64,000 nucleotides of DNA from Chitinophaga parva (GTDB lineage Bacteria; Bacteroidota; Bacteroidia; Chitinophagales; Chitinophagaceae): the NCBI RefSeq assembly GCF_003071345.1, contig NZ_QCYK01000001.1, positions 434,001-498,000 on the forward strand, in the 5' to 3' direction. The notes beneath the pieces are model-generated. The model did not search any database and had not been told where the DNA came from. It was given only the letters and a program-made list of their open reading frames with translations. The first letter of the stretch is position 1. Each line of letters starts with the position of its first letter. Position numbers and translations under genes: made by a program. Positions 17,325 to 26,280 of the stretch are shown piece after piece.

Positions 17325-17420
17325 GGTAATGTTTGTTCCGGTTTGGGGTGCAAGGTAAGCCAGATTAACAAATTGTTCGGTGGTTAGATTGCCAAATGGC
17401 CCATTGCCGGCGGGTAGTGC

Positions 17421-17471
17421 AAAAAAAAGACCGCCGTTTTGTAAGTGGCAGGGGCCAAATACAAAACGGCG
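17421..17471 (-). terminator. Terminator of the lipocalin-like gene
   Basis: CGCCGTTTTGTA (17432-17443) pairs with TACAAAACGGCG (17460-17471). On the minus strand the stem is followed by a T-run. Confidence 0.85.
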
Positions 17472-17533
17472 ATCAGGCTATTGCGATCAACTACCGGCTG
17501 GACGCCGGGAGTGTAACCATCTGGTAATTTATC

Positions 17534-18040
17534 CTATTTGCGCTGGAACGTATACACCAGGTAGCCGGTTTGGCCCTGGAAACCTACAGCAGCCCTCCAG
17601 GTCATGGAGGTGGCTTCTACATCGGTGAGGGCTACTTTATAGCCGGTGGTCACGTTCTTGGCCTTATCGCCGGAGTAGAGCTTTTTGAACTGGAACACGT
17701 TACCGCCATTTTCCTGGATAATGCTCCAGATGATGGGCTGGTTGCCGGTGGCGCAGCCTTCGTCTGTGGCTGTGAGGGTGAAGGAGCCCTTGTTATTGTT
17801 CGATACAAAATCCCACTGGCTGCCAATGAAGCATTTGTAAGAAGCCTGGTCAAAAACGGTGATCTTGGAGCCCTTGGGAATGCCGTCAAAGGTAACATCC
17901 GTCAGGATCCAGGAGCCATTCAGGGCTTTCTTGTTAATGGAAGCGCTGCCACCATCGGCGGGGGCAGTCTTGGGGGAGCAGGAAATAGCAAAAAATGCCA
18001 GGAATAAGGCGCAAAGTGCAGTCAGGGTAAGGTGCTTCAT
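17534..18040 (-). CDS. Lipocalin-like lipoprotein
   Basis: The protein has 168 residues. A signal peptide ends in the lipobox FAISC (Cys21). The mature part begins with LNGSWILTDVTFDGIP, the short N-terminal GxW motif of lipocalin-like domains, followed by beta-strand-rich sequence. Such small lipocalin-like lipoproteins are common and mostly uncharacterised in Bacteroidota; they may bind small hydrophobic ligands. A partial promoter box (TACTTTG on the minus strand, 18077-18083) and a strong terminator suggest an independent unit. The family assignment rests on the GSW motif and size, so it is moderate. Confidence 0.75.
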   Translation of the reverse strand: MKHLTLTALCALFLAFFAISCSPKTAPADGGSASINKKALNGSWILTDVTFDGIPKGSKITVFDQASYKCFIGSQWDFVSNNNKGSFTLTATDEGCATGNQPIIWSIIQENGGNVFQFKKLYSGDKAKNVTTGYKVALTDVEATSMTWRAAVGFQGQTGYLVYTFQRK

Positions 18041-18180
18041 GTTATGTGGCGGTTTTAAAAATTCGCAATTGGGTGCAAAGTAAACGCATTAAAAACAAGA
18101 AACATACCAAAAGTGTTCTGCCGGGCGGCACCAAAATACCTGGAATTATGGTATAGATGATAAAAGGAAGACCCGCAGGC

Positions 18181-18648
18181 CTATCGGGTGGCAGCAGTGG
18201 TTTGCGGATGACGGGCTTCATTGAGTTTATCCTGGAGCGACTGGCTCTTGAAATAAAAGTACAGGAAGCCCACCAGGAACAGCTTGGAGAGTAAAAAGAA
18301 GAGAATGAGGATGATCTTCCAGGAGCGGTGCACGGAAATGTAAGTACCCTCCTTGGGTTGCATGCTGATGAACGTGTAGTGCTTGCGCTCTTCGTCACTC
18401 AGTTTTTCATCGCGGAAAGAAGATTCCCAGTTCAGGTGTTGCTGGATGCCCTCCCACACGCGGGCGGGCGGCATCACGGCCTCTTCAAAGGCGGCATTTT
18501 CCATCCGGCGCTCCACGGCGGCAATCTCTGTTTCCAGCGCAGGAAAGCGCAGGCGCATCCGCTGCAGCTCCGCCACTTCATCCGGGGTGGCAAGGCCAAG
18601 CAGGAAACTCTCAATGATACCTGTAGATATATACTGTTCTAGCTCCAA
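18181..18648 (-). CDS. Anti-sigma-factor-like small membrane protein
   Basis: The protein has 155 residues. The N-terminal half is helical (YISTGIIESFLLGLATPDEVAELQRM...) and resembles the sigma-binding domain of RskA-type anti-sigma factors. One transmembrane segment lies at about 110-132, with a short tail after it. It overlaps the end of the upstream sigma gene by 10 bases. No ATG is available; the start is a TTG at 18648 within the sigma gene's last codons, which implies coupled translation. The anti-sigma role is inferred from position, size and topology. Confidence 0.7.
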   Translation of the reverse strand: MELEQYISTGIIESFLLGLATPDEVAELQRMRLRFPALETEIAAVERRMENAAFEEAVMPPARVWEGIQQHLNWESSFRDEKLSDEERKHYTFISMQPKEGTYISVHRSWKIILILFFLLSKLFLVGFLYFYFKSQSLQDKLNEARHPQTTAATR

Positions 18649-19187
18649 TTGGACTGTAGATATTTTCTGAATTCAATCATGGCAATCGAGAGGGACTGCT
18701 TTATTGTTTCTTCCGGGAGGCCCAACATACGGGCTACGGCCTGGATACTAAGCCCTTTATAATAGCAAAGACGGAAAACCTGACTGCTATGTTCCGGAAG
18801 TCCCTCTGTAAAACGCTGAATGTAGTGATTATTCCTTAAAACCAGCCCCTGCGATACTGTTGCACCAGGGCTTAGTGACGGTGATGTTTCCCGGAGGGAT
18901 ATTTCCCGGGCTTGTTTCATTAACCAGGCAAAAAGGGAATGATATCCGGCATTGGTAAAATGATGGATGTGCTGGAATGCGTACGCAAAAACCCGTACCA
19001 GTACATCGTTTGCTTTATTCCTGTCAGCGACAATCTGTAATATTATCCCATAAACAGCGCCAGCGTACTTGTCGTACAAATACTGCCTTGCTACCGGGTC
19101 ACCGGCCAGCAGGCGCGCAGCCAGTATCTGTTCATTTATATGGGCGGGTGCTTTCGACAAGTGGTGGTGATTCGCGGATCTTCTCAC
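18639..19187 (-). CDS. RNA polymerase sigma factor, ECF-like (sigma-70 family)
   Basis: The protein has 182 residues with a GTG start at 19187; no in-frame ATG is available and a TTG at 19160 is an alternative. Region 2 covers about residues 24-90 (LLAGDPVARQYLYDKYAGAVYGIILQIV...) and region 4 about 125-175 (LPEHSSQVFRLCYYKGLSIQAVARMLGLPEETIKQSLSIAM). The region 2 core is less canonical than in the sigma factor at 1826-2311. The gene is paired with a small membrane protein that overlaps its 3' end. Regulon and signal are unknown. Confidence 0.85.
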   Translation of the reverse strand: MRRSANHHHLSKAPAHINEQILAARLLAGDPVARQYLYDKYAGAVYGIILQIVADRNKANDVLVRVFAYAFQHIHHFTNAGYHSLFAWLMKQAREISLRETSPSLSPGATVSQGLVLRNNHYIQRFTEGLPEHSSQVFRLCYYKGLSIQAVARMLGLPEETIKQSLSIAMIEFRKYLQSNWS

Positions 19188-19387
19188 TTAAATGTAAGGA
19201 TTTCAACGATATAACCAGGCACTTACCCGCTTCAAAATTTCATCCCGTACCGCCGCACGTCTTAGAAAAAATTTGTCTGCGAATAAACCTACGAAAGCGC
19301 GGGTTGGTTGGTTTTGCCGGAAAGTTGTCCAACTTAGCTATTTGAGGGTAGTAACCCGGCTACCCCTGATCAGGGAGCCCTGAAAGC

Positions 19388-19424
19388 AAAAAAGGGACCG
19401 GCGACCGTCAGCCTTTCCCTTTTT
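19388..19424 (-). terminator. Terminator of the secreted-protein gene at 19484
   Basis: AAAAAGGGA (19389-19397) pairs with TCCCTTTTT (19416-19424). It lies just past the minus-strand stop at 19484. Confidence 0.75.
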
Positions 19425-19483
19425 GCCAAATATGAACGGGGTAGTAATAAGTAATGTTAGGTCCCTCCTGAAGGGCGCGGTGG

Positions 19484-19978
19484 TCACGAAGCCACGTCCA
19501 GCTTGAGGAGGATCTGGCCACTCTCTGTTTCATACACATCCGCGGTGCTCAGGTTGAGCGGCGTTTCCGGGCGGGCCATGGGCAATCTGGTCATCTTATC
19601 ACTAAGCGCCCTGATCAGGGCACTGCGGGAAAAACCGCCCTCCCCGGCGCTCTTGATCACGAAGCTGGTGGACTGGGGCAGGGTGGTCATCACTGTTACT
19701 TTGCCATAGGGCAATACGATCTCGGCACCGTTGAGCATTTTCTTCAGGTCGTTATCCGCCTTTTGCAGGTTCACCCAGGGGATAATGCCTTTGGAAAATA
19801 CCTTCACCTCCTCTCCTTCTGCTTTTACCTGGAACTCAATGGTGGTCACCAGGTCGCCGGGATCTGTGGCCAGGCTTACGGAAGGCTGGGCGCTCATGGC
19901 AATCTTCTTATGCTGGGCCATGGCGGGTACACTGTTCATCAAAGCCAGCGCTAAGCCGGCAATCATCATGGTTTTCAT
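19484..19978 (-). CDS. Hypothetical secreted protein
   Basis: The protein has 164 residues with a signal peptide (MKTMMIAGLALALMNSVPAMAQ). The mature part is beta-rich with no motif I recognise. A near-match promoter box (AACCTTTG on the minus strand, 19983-19990) ends only four bases before the ATG, so the mRNA may be leaderless. A terminator follows the stop. It stands between two unrelated transcription units. No function can be assigned. Confidence 0.75.
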   Translation of the reverse strand: MKTMMIAGLALALMNSVPAMAQHKKIAMSAQPSVSLATDPGDLVTTIEFQVKAEGEEVKVFSKGIIPWVNLQKADNDLKKMLNGAEIVLPYGKVTVMTTLPQSTSFVIKSAGEGGFSRSALIRALSDKMTRLPMARPETPLNLSTADVYETESGQILLKLDVAS

Positions 19979-20091
19979 AGGACAAAGGTTTTCGGTTCAG
20001 GACAGTGGATGTAATATAGAAATAAATTATATATTAAAAAAATTGCGCGTGTGGAAAAGTTTTTGGTAGGGCTTTATCAGGGTTATGACGG

Positions 20092-20562
20092 CTATTCCTG
20101 CAGGCTTCCAAACAATTGCGTGATCGCCTTTCTGCGGAAAGCGAAAATATCTTCCAGTTGGCGGGCCACGAAAAGCTTTTCCGCCAATGTGCCCAGGAGG
20201 CCCAGGGGCAGCTGGTAGTGCACAATATCTGTCATCTTCACCCCGCCCGGTACCTGCTCAAAATGGTGCTGGTGGTGCCACAGGGCGTACGGGCCTTTCT
20301 TCTGCTCGTCCACAAAATAACGTCCTTCCTGTACGTGGGTGATCTCCGTCATCCAGCGCAGGGGAATGCCCAGCAGGGGGTGGATGACATAAGTGATCAC
20401 CTCCCCGGCATACATGTGCGCTACCGGCGGGGAGGTGATATGAAAACGCATGTAGGCCGGGGTGATCTGCTCCAGGTTATGCGGCCGGGAAAAGAAGTCC
20501 CATGCCTTTTCCAGGGAAATGGGAATGAGCTGCGTACGTTCCAACCGGTGGATAGCTGCCAT
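20092..20562 (-). CDS. SRPBCC-fold protein (START/Bet v1-like)
   Basis: The protein has 156 residues from the ATG at 20562. It starts with the typical helix-grip pattern HRLERTQLIPISLEKAWDFFSRPHNLEQITP and contains MRFHI.., MTEITHV..YFVDEQKKGPYALWHHQHHFEQV and TDIVHYQLPLGLLG, the signature of the cell-division-inhibitor-like branch of SRPBCC proteins. The fold forms a hydrophobic pocket; the ligand is unknown. A frame opening at 20586 begins in the promoter box (TATGTTTG), so it is rejected. It is divergent from the helicase gene. Confidence 0.85.
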   Translation of the reverse strand: MAAIHRLERTQLIPISLEKAWDFFSRPHNLEQITPAYMRFHITSPPVAHMYAGEVITYVIHPLLGIPLRWMTEITHVQEGRYFVDEQKKGPYALWHHQHHFEQVPGGVKMTDIVHYQLPLGLLGTLAEKLFVARQLEDIFAFRRKAITQLFGSLQE

Positions 20563-20583
20563 GTTTTTAACATTTACTACGCA

Positions 20584-20591
20584 CAAACATA
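20584..20591 (-). promoter_or_regulatory. -7 box of the SRPBCC gene promoter
   Basis: Read on the minus strand this is TATGTTTG, a full match to TAnnTTTG, 21 bases before the ATG at 20562. Confidence 0.6.
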
Positions 20592-20605
20592 GCGTAGTCC
20601 CCGCA

Positions 20606-20613
20606 TATATTTG
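20606..20613 (+). promoter_or_regulatory. -7 box of the helicase-nuclease promoter
   Basis: TATATTTG is a full match to TAnnTTTG, 31 bases before the ATG at 20645. It is only 14 bases from the opposing SRPBCC box, so the two promoters overlap. Confidence 0.6.
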
Positions 20614-20644
20614 TACCGTGTCTATTCCCTACTTTTACAACTAT

Positions 20645-23600
20645 ATGGCCACTAATTCCCAACTACATAACCAGCGGTTCAAAGAAGTGTACGAGCGTCT
20701 GAACCCGCAGCAGCGCAATGCCGTGGACCACACGGAAGGCCCCGTGATGGTGATTGCCGGGCCCGGTACGGGCAAAACCCAGATCCTGGCCTCCCGCATT
20801 GGCAAGATCCTGCGCGATACCGACTTCCAGCCGCAGAACATCCTCTGCCTCACTTATACAGACGCCGGTACAGTGGCCATGCGCCGCCGCCTTACGGACT
20901 TCATTGGCCCGGATGCCTACCGCGTGCAGATCCATACCTTCCACTCTTTTTGCAATGACGTGATCCAGGACAACCTGGGCCTTTTTGATAAAACCATCCT
21001 GGACCCTATTTCCGACCTGGAAAAGATCCAGTTGCTCAAAAAACTGATAGACGGGTTTAAAAAAGACAATCCCCTGAAACGCTACCGGGGCGATGTGTAT
21101 TTTGATATGAACAACCTGGCCAACCTCTTCTCCACTATGAAGCGGGAAGGCTGGACCGCTGCCTTCATACGGGAACGGGTATACGCTTACCTGGCAGACC
21201 TTCCCACCCGGGACGAATATATCTGCAAGCGCGCCACCAAGGAATTTAAGAAAGGGGATGTACGCACCGACAAAATAGACGCCGAAAAGGAAAAAATGGC
21301 CCGCCTTATGGCCGCCGTGGAGCAGTTTGACGTATTCCAGCAGCTGATGCTGAATGCGAACCGCTACGACTTTGACGATATGATCAACTGGGTGATCCGC
21401 GCCTTTTCCGAAAACGCCGGCCTGCTGGCCGACTACAAGGAACGCTTCCAATACATCCTGGTTGACGAATACCAGGATACCAGCGGTACCCAGAACACCC
21501 TCATACAGCTGCTGGTGAAGGATGAAACAGCGCCCAACATCTTCGTGGTGGGAGACGATGACCAGTCCATTTACCGCTTCCAGGGGGCCAACGTGGAGAA
21601 CATGGCCCAATTTGCCGAAAGCTTTGTGAGCACCCTGCGCACCATCGTGCTTACCGAGAACTATCGCTCCGTACAGGACATCCTGGATGTATCCATGACC
21701 CTGATCAACAATAACGGGAACTCCCGCCTGGTGAACCAGCTACCCGGCCTGAGCAAAGACCTGGTGGCGGCTAATGATAAGCTGACCGCCCTGCATATAC
21801 AGCCCGTCATTCGCCGCTACAACACGCCCCGCGATGAAATGGCCGGCATTGCCCTGCAGGTACAGCAACTCCTGGCAGATGGTGTGCAGCCAGGTAAAAT
21901 AGCGGTGATCTACCGCGAAAACCGGTACGGGGAAGAGCTGGCGCAATACCTTCGCCTGCTCAACCTGCCCTTTTATTCAAAGCGGAGCATCAACCTTTTT
22001 GAAAATTCCTTTGCAAAGAAAGTACTGACCCTGCTGCAATACGTGGCCGCGGAACTGGATACGCCCTACAGTGGCGATGACCTGTTGTTTGAGATCATGC
22101 ACTATGATTTTTACAACATAGCCCCCGTGGAAGCCGCCAAAGCCACCATCCGTGCCACGGAAAAGAGTTACCAGGAAAAAACCTCCCTGCGCCAGTACAT
22201 GAAGGAATGGGCCGCTACGCGCAATCTCACCCTCTTCTCCGACACGCCGGATGAAGCCCTGGTGCAGCTGAGCCGCACCACGGAAAAATGGATCAAGGAT
22301 GCCCATAACGTAACCCTGCAGCAGCTCTTTGCCATGATGATCAGCGAGGGAGGCGTGCTGGCCTACATCATGCAATCGCCGGAAAAGATCTGGCTCATGA
22401 AAGTACTGCAGGCCCTCTTTGATTTCCTGAAAGAAGAAACCCGCCGCAATCCCGAACTGAACATCGTGACCTTCATGGAAATGGTGAGCCTCATGAAATC
22501 CAACGGGCTGCCCATCCCGCTGGTGCAGGTGAGCGGCAACGAAAAAGGCATTAACCTGATCACCGCCCACGGTTCCAAAGGGCTGGAATTTGAATACGTA
22601 TTCCTGGCCGGTACCAACTCCCACACCTGGGAGAAAAAGCGCAAAAACAGCAGCGGCTTTTCCTTCCCGGACACGGTATTTTCCACCCAGGCCCTCTCCA
22701 GCGATGAGCAGGAGCTGCGTCGCCTCTTTTACGTGGCCATCACCCGCGCGGAAAAGCACCTGTACATCAGCTATCCCGAGTACCGCGCGGATGCCAAACC
22801 GCTGGAGCCCAGCATGTTCATCAGCGAAATACAACAGGAGCATCCATTGCCCAGTGAGCGTATCGAACATACGCCGGAGGCCATGTTCTCCTTTGAATTG
22901 CTGCAATACAACCAGCCCCAGGCCCCCGAGATCGAAAAGGTGGACCAGCAGTTCATTGACCACCTGCTCAGTAGCTTTGTGATGAATGTAACGGCGCTGA
23001 ACAATTACCTGGATTGCCCCCTGGGCTTCTTCTATAAAAACCTGGTGCGCGTGCCCACCGGCCGCTCGGAGAATACCGAGTTTGGCTCTGCCGTGCACTA
23101 CGCCATTGAGAAATTATTTGTGAAAATGCAGGATGGCGGGCGCAATGAATTTCCATCAAAAGAAGAGTTCCTGCGCGACTTTGCCTGGAGCATGATGCGT
23201 AACCGGGAATGCTTTACCCGCGAGGCTTTTAACCGGCGTATGGAATATGGGAAAGATATCCTGAGCGACTATTACGATACCTATCTCCACACCTGGAACA
23301 AGATCGTGAGCGTGGAACGCAATGTGCGCAACGTGGAAGTGCGCGGGGTGCCCATCAAAGGCAAAGTGGACAAGATGGAGTTCAACGGCTCCGAGGTGAA
23401 CGTAGTGGACTATAAGACCGGCGACTACGAAAAAGCTATCAAAGAATGGAAGAAGTTTGAACGGCCCAATGAACGCAACCCCAATGGGGGCGACTACTGG
23501 CGCCAGGCGGTGTTCTATAAGATCCTGCTGGATAATTACAGGATAAAGAACTGGAAGGTGGTAAGTACCGAGTTTGACTTCATAGAGCCCAACAAACAGA

Positions 23601-23803
23601 AAGTGTACCATAAGGAAAAAGTGGTGATCACCGCGGAAGACCTGGAAATAGTGGGCAAACAGATCGCAGACACCTGGCAGAAGATCCAGAACAAGGAATT
23701 TTACACCGGCTGCGGTAAGGAAGACTGCCACTGGTGCAATTTTATCAAGGATAATAAAATGCACGTGGCCCTGCATGACCTGCTGGCCGAAGAAGAGGCC
23801 TGA
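20645..23803 (+). CDS. UvrD/AddAB-type ATP-dependent helicase with C-terminal nuclease domain
   Basis: The protein has 1052 residues. Superfamily 1 helicase motifs are in order: Walker A GPGTGKTQ (about residue 40), LTYTDAGTVAMRRR, DEYQDTSGTQ (motif II), GDDDQSIYRFQGA (III), LTENYRS (IV), TAHGSKGLEFEYVF (V) and RRLFYVAITRAEKHLYI (VI). The C-terminal third, from about 780, is a PD-(D/E)XK nuclease (VDYKTGDYEKA, YWRQAVFYK). One cysteine in YLDCPLGFFYK and three in CGKEDCHWC fit the four-cysteine iron-sulfur cage of AddB- and Cas4-type nucleases. This suggests double-strand-break processing. The start is ATG 20645, downstream of the promoter box. It overlaps the SRPBCC gene only in a shadow frame. 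Confidence 0.92.
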   Translation: MATNSQLHNQRFKEVYERLNPQQRNAVDHTEGPVMVIAGPGTGKTQILASRIGKILRDTDFQPQNILCLTYTDAGTVAMRRRLTDFIGPDAYRVQIHTFHSFCNDVIQDNLGLFDKTILDPISDLEKIQLLKKLIDGFKKDNPLKRYRGDVYFDMNNLANLFSTMKREGWTAAFIRERVYAYLADLPTRDEYICKRATKEFKKGDVRTDKIDAEKEKMARLMAAVEQFDVFQQLMLNANRYDFDDMINWVIRAFSENAGLLADYKERFQYILVDEYQDTSGTQNTLIQLLVKDETAPNIFVVGDDDQSIYRFQGANVENMAQFAESFVSTLRTIVLTENYRSVQDILDVSMTLINNNGNSRLVNQLPGLSKDLVAANDKLTALHIQPVIRRYNTPRDEMAGIALQVQQLLADGVQPGKIAVIYRENRYGEELAQYLRLLNLPFYSKRSINLFENSFAKKVLTLLQYVAAELDTPYSGDDLLFEIMHYDFYNIAPVEAAKATIRATEKSYQEKTSLRQYMKEWAATRNLTLFSDTPDEALVQLSRTTEKWIKDAHNVTLQQLFAMMISEGGVLAYIMQSPEKIWLMKVLQALFDFLKEETRRNPELNIVTFMEMVSLMKSNGLPIPLVQVSGNEKGINLITAHGSKGLEFEYVFLAGTNSHTWEKKRKNSSGFSFPDTVFSTQALSSDEQELRRLFYVAITRAEKHLYISYPEYRADAKPLEPSMFISEIQQEHPLPSERIEHTPEAMFSFELLQYNQPQAPEIEKVDQQFIDHLLSSFVMNVTALNNYLDCPLGFFYKNLVRVPTGRSENTEFGSAVHYAIEKLFVKMQDGGRNEFPSKEEFLRDFAWSMMRNRECFTREAFNRRMEYGKDILSDYYDTYLHTWNKIVSVERNVRNVEVRGVPIKGKVDKMEFNGSEVNVVDYKTGDYEKAIKEWKKFERPNERNPNGGDYWRQAVFYKILLDNYRIKNWKVVSTEFDFIEPNKQKVYHKEKVVITAEDLEIVGKQIADTWQKIQNKEFYTGCGKEDCHWCNFIKDNKMHVALHDLLAEEEA

Positions 23804-23862
23804 CCGGGGCCGTACCGGAGGCCTGCGGCCAATGGCGCCCGCGGGTAAAGGCATGTTTTCCG

Positions 23863-23870
23863 TACATTTG
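23863..23870 (+). promoter_or_regulatory. -7 box of the Ig-like lipoprotein gene
   Basis: TACATTTG is a full match to TAnnTTTG, ending 27 bases before the ATG at 23898. Confidence 0.55.
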
Positions 23871-23897
23871 CGCGTTACTTTTTTGAACCAAAGGAAT

Positions 23898-25358
23898 ATG
23901 AATCGGATTTTCGGGCACCTGGCGTTTTGGCTGGTCTTACTTATTTCCTCGGTGTGCATGACACACTGCGCCAACATTGTGCCTCCCATGGGCGGGCCCA
24001 AGGACACCTTGCCTCCCGTGGTGCTGCGCGCCACGCCCGCAGACTCTACCCTGGGGTTCAACACTCATAAGGTGACCTTCCTTTTTGACGAATATGTGCA
24101 GCTGGACAACGTGAATGAAAAGCTGGTGGTATCGCCCACACTGAAGCGACCGCCCCAGGTCACTGCCAAGCTGCATTCCGTGACCATGGTCATCAAGGAC
24201 ACACTGCAGCCCAATACCACTTACACCTTCAACTTTGCAGATGCCATCAAGGACGTGAACGAGCGCAATTCCGTGCAGGAATTTGTATACGTGGTGTCTA
24301 CCGGCAACTACCTGGACTCCCTCCAGCTCAGCGGGCATATTATTAACGCGGAAATAGGGCGGGTAGACAGTAACGCAGCCGTGATGCTGTACCGCAAGCT
24401 GGACGACGACTCCGTGGTGACCAAGGAAAAACCGGTGTACTACACCAAATCCCGCGGTGATGGCAGCTTCCGGTTCAAAAACCTGGCGCCCGGCACCTAC
24501 AAGCTCTTTGCCCTCAAAGAAGAGAATAAAGACCTGCAATACGATGATCCTTCAGAGCTTATTGCCTTCCCGGACAGCCTGATCACCATCAACCGTAACC
24601 TGGCGGATGTGAACCTGCTCACCTTTGCAGAAACAGATACCTCCCTGATCAAAAAGCCGGTGGACAGCACGCTGCTGCCGGAAGAAAACAACAAAAAGGA
24701 AAAGGATAAAAAGAAGAAGCCCCGCCTGATCATGGGCGTGAACCTGGATGGTGGCAAGCAGGAACTTACAGACTCCATGCACCTCACCTTTAACTTCCCC
24801 ATCCGCTCTATAGACACTACGCGCATGGAGCTGGATGAAGACACTACCCTGGACCCGGTGAATTTCACCACCACTTTTGACTCCACCCACACCCGCCTGA
24901 ACATAGGCTACAAATGGAGATCCGGCCTGCCCTACCGCCTGGTGGTACTGCCCGGCTTTGTTGTAGACACCAATAACAACAGCCTGAAAAAGGCGGACAC
25001 GGTAAACTTTGTGGCCAAACGCACCCAGGACTACGGCGAAGTATTCCTGCACCTGGTCCTGAGCGACAGTATGCGCGCAGCCGCTGCCAACGAACCGGTA
25101 GATTATGTAGTGCAGCTGGTGAGGGACAAGGGCATCCGGTACTCCGGCAAGATCAGCAGCAACGGCACGTGGATCCAGCACCTGGTGCAGCCCGGTGATT
25201 ACGAGATCCGCATCCTGCTGGACCGGAATGGTAATGGCAAGTGGGACCGCGGTGTGTACTACGGCACACCCAAAAAACAACCCGAGCGGGTGGTCACCTT
25301 CCCTGAAATACAGCATATTAAGGCAAACTGGCTGGTGAAGCCGGAGTTGAGATTGTAA
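23898..25358 (+). CDS. Ig-like domain lipoprotein
   Basis: The protein has 486 residues. A signal peptide (FGHLAFWLVLLISSV..) ends in a plausible lipobox (MTHC). The conserved NIVPPMGGPKDTLPPVVL opening follows, typical of a widespread Bacteroidota envelope lipoprotein. An Ig-like domain (about 38-140), a prealbumin/carboxypeptidase-regulatory-like beta domain (DGSFRFKNLAPGTYKLFALKEENKD) and a Lys-rich linker at about 265-275 are recognisable. A final segment near residue 440 (NGNGKWDRGVYYGTPKKQPERV) completes the pattern. Some relatives are annotated as Ig-like domain or DUF proteins of unknown role. The longer frame from 23775 starts inside the helicase gene and is rejected. Confidence 0.85.
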   Translation: MNRIFGHLAFWLVLLISSVCMTHCANIVPPMGGPKDTLPPVVLRATPADSTLGFNTHKVTFLFDEYVQLDNVNEKLVVSPTLKRPPQVTAKLHSVTMVIKDTLQPNTTYTFNFADAIKDVNERNSVQEFVYVVSTGNYLDSLQLSGHIINAEIGRVDSNAAVMLYRKLDDDSVVTKEKPVYYTKSRGDGSFRFKNLAPGTYKLFALKEENKDLQYDDPSELIAFPDSLITINRNLADVNLLTFAETDTSLIKKPVDSTLLPEENNKKEKDKKKKPRLIMGVNLDGGKQELTDSMHLTFNFPIRSIDTTRMELDEDTTLDPVNFTTTFDSTHTRLNIGYKWRSGLPYRLVVLPGFVVDTNNNSLKKADTVNFVAKRTQDYGEVFLHLVLSDSMRAAAANEPVDYVVQLVRDKGIRYSGKISSNGTWIQHLVQPGDYEIRILLDRNGNGKWDRGVYYGTPKKQPERVVTFPEIQHIKANWLVKPELRL

Positions 25359-25412
25359 GAAATAGGTCTCAGGTATCTATTGCGCTAAAGAAATATTAAC
25401 TGCCAGATAACT

Positions 25413-25446
25413 AAGGCCCATGTATTTACAAATGCATGGGCCTTCT
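25413..25446 (+). terminator. Hairpin after the Ig-like lipoprotein gene
   Basis: AAGGCCCATG (25413-25422) pairs with CATGGGCCTT (25435-25444). The T-run is short, so termination may be weak. Confidence 0.6.
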
Positions 25447-25533
25447 GCTGTAACCTGGGCAGGCCGCTTCGCACCTCCAGGGAAGTACCTGGGGCTTAGG
25501 ACCTGATACAACCATTAAATCCCTCCAATCAAG

Positions 25534-25541
25534 TATCTTTG
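25534..25541 (+). promoter_or_regulatory. -7 box of the recR promoter
   Basis: TATCTTTG is a full match to TAnnTTTG. Only six bases separate it from the recR ATG, so the transcript would start at or next to the start codon. Confidence 0.6.
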
Positions 25542-25547
25542 CACCCT

Positions 25548-26168
25548 ATGATTTTCTCATCTGCGCTGATTGAAACTGCGGTTAATGAATTTGCCCGCCT
25601 GCCCGGCATTGGGAAGAAGACGGCGCTCAGGCTGGTGCTCCATTTGCTGAAGCAGGAGCCCGCCCAGGTGCAGCAGTTCAGCGACGCCATGGCCCGCATG
25701 CGGGAGCAGATAAAATTCTGCAGGCATTGCCACAATGTATCTGACGATGAAGTGTGCACTATCTGTGCCAGCCACACCCGCAATGATGGCCTGGTGTGTG
25801 TGGTGGAAAGCATCCGCGATGTAATGGCTATTGAAAACACCCAGCAGTACAACGGGAAGTACCACGTACTGGGCGGTATCATCTCCCCCATTGATGGCGT
25901 GGGCCCGGACCAGCTCAATATCCACAGCCTGGTGGAGCGGGTGCGGGAAAAAAGCATCGGGGAAGTGATCATGGCGCTCAGCCCCACCATTGAGGGCGAT
26001 ACCACGATCTACTACCTTTCCAAAAAACTAAAGGACCTTCCTGTAAAAGTAACCACCATCGCCCGCGGCATTGCCTTTGGCGGTGAGCTGGAATATGCGG
26101 ATGAAATGACCCTTGCCAGGTCTATCTTTAACCGGCTGCCATTGGAGAATTACGTGCAGCAGAAGTAA
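25548..26168 (+). CDS. recR: Recombination mediator RecR
   Basis: RecR works with RecO and RecF to load RecA on single-stranded DNA at gaps. The protein has 206 residues, the usual size. The helix-hairpin-helix [15 protein letters not shown] (residues 16-30), a four-cysteine zinc finger (CRHCH..CTIC, about 57-73) and a Toprim domain ([36 protein letters not shown]) are intact. The frame could open at a TTG three codons earlier, but that TTG is the end of the TATCTTTG promoter box, so ATG 25548 is the start. A long hairpin terminator follows. Confidence 0.95.
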   Translation: MIFSSALIETAVNEFARLPGIGKKTALRLVLHLLKQEPAQVQQFSDAMARMREQIKFCRHCHNVSDDEVCTICASHTRNDGLVCVVESIRDVMAIENTQQYNGKYHVLGGIISPIDGVGPDQLNIHSLVERVREKSIGEVIMALSPTIEGDTTIYYLSKKLKDLPVKVTTIARGIAFGGELEYADEMTLARSIFNRLPLENYVQQK

Positions 26169-26222
26169 AATTTCCGATACCAGGGAAATCACAACTTTCA
26201 ACTTCAATTTACAAGATATAAC

Positions 26223-26266
26223 AAGGTCCGGCTCCCGGGATGCATACCCGGGAGCCGGACCTTTTG
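26223..26266 (+). terminator. Strong terminator of recR
   Basis: A 17-bp near-perfect stem (26223-26239 with 26247-26263; arms AAGGTCCGGCTCCCGGG and CCCGGGAGCCGGACCTT) is followed by a T-run. The loop has seven bases. Confidence 0.9.
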
Positions 26267-26280
26267 CTGTATGTTAGTTT

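Noticed and set aside
20462..20644. Extended start of the helicase gene
   Set aside because: The region contains the promoter box and the divergent SRPBCC gene; homology starts at ATG 20645.
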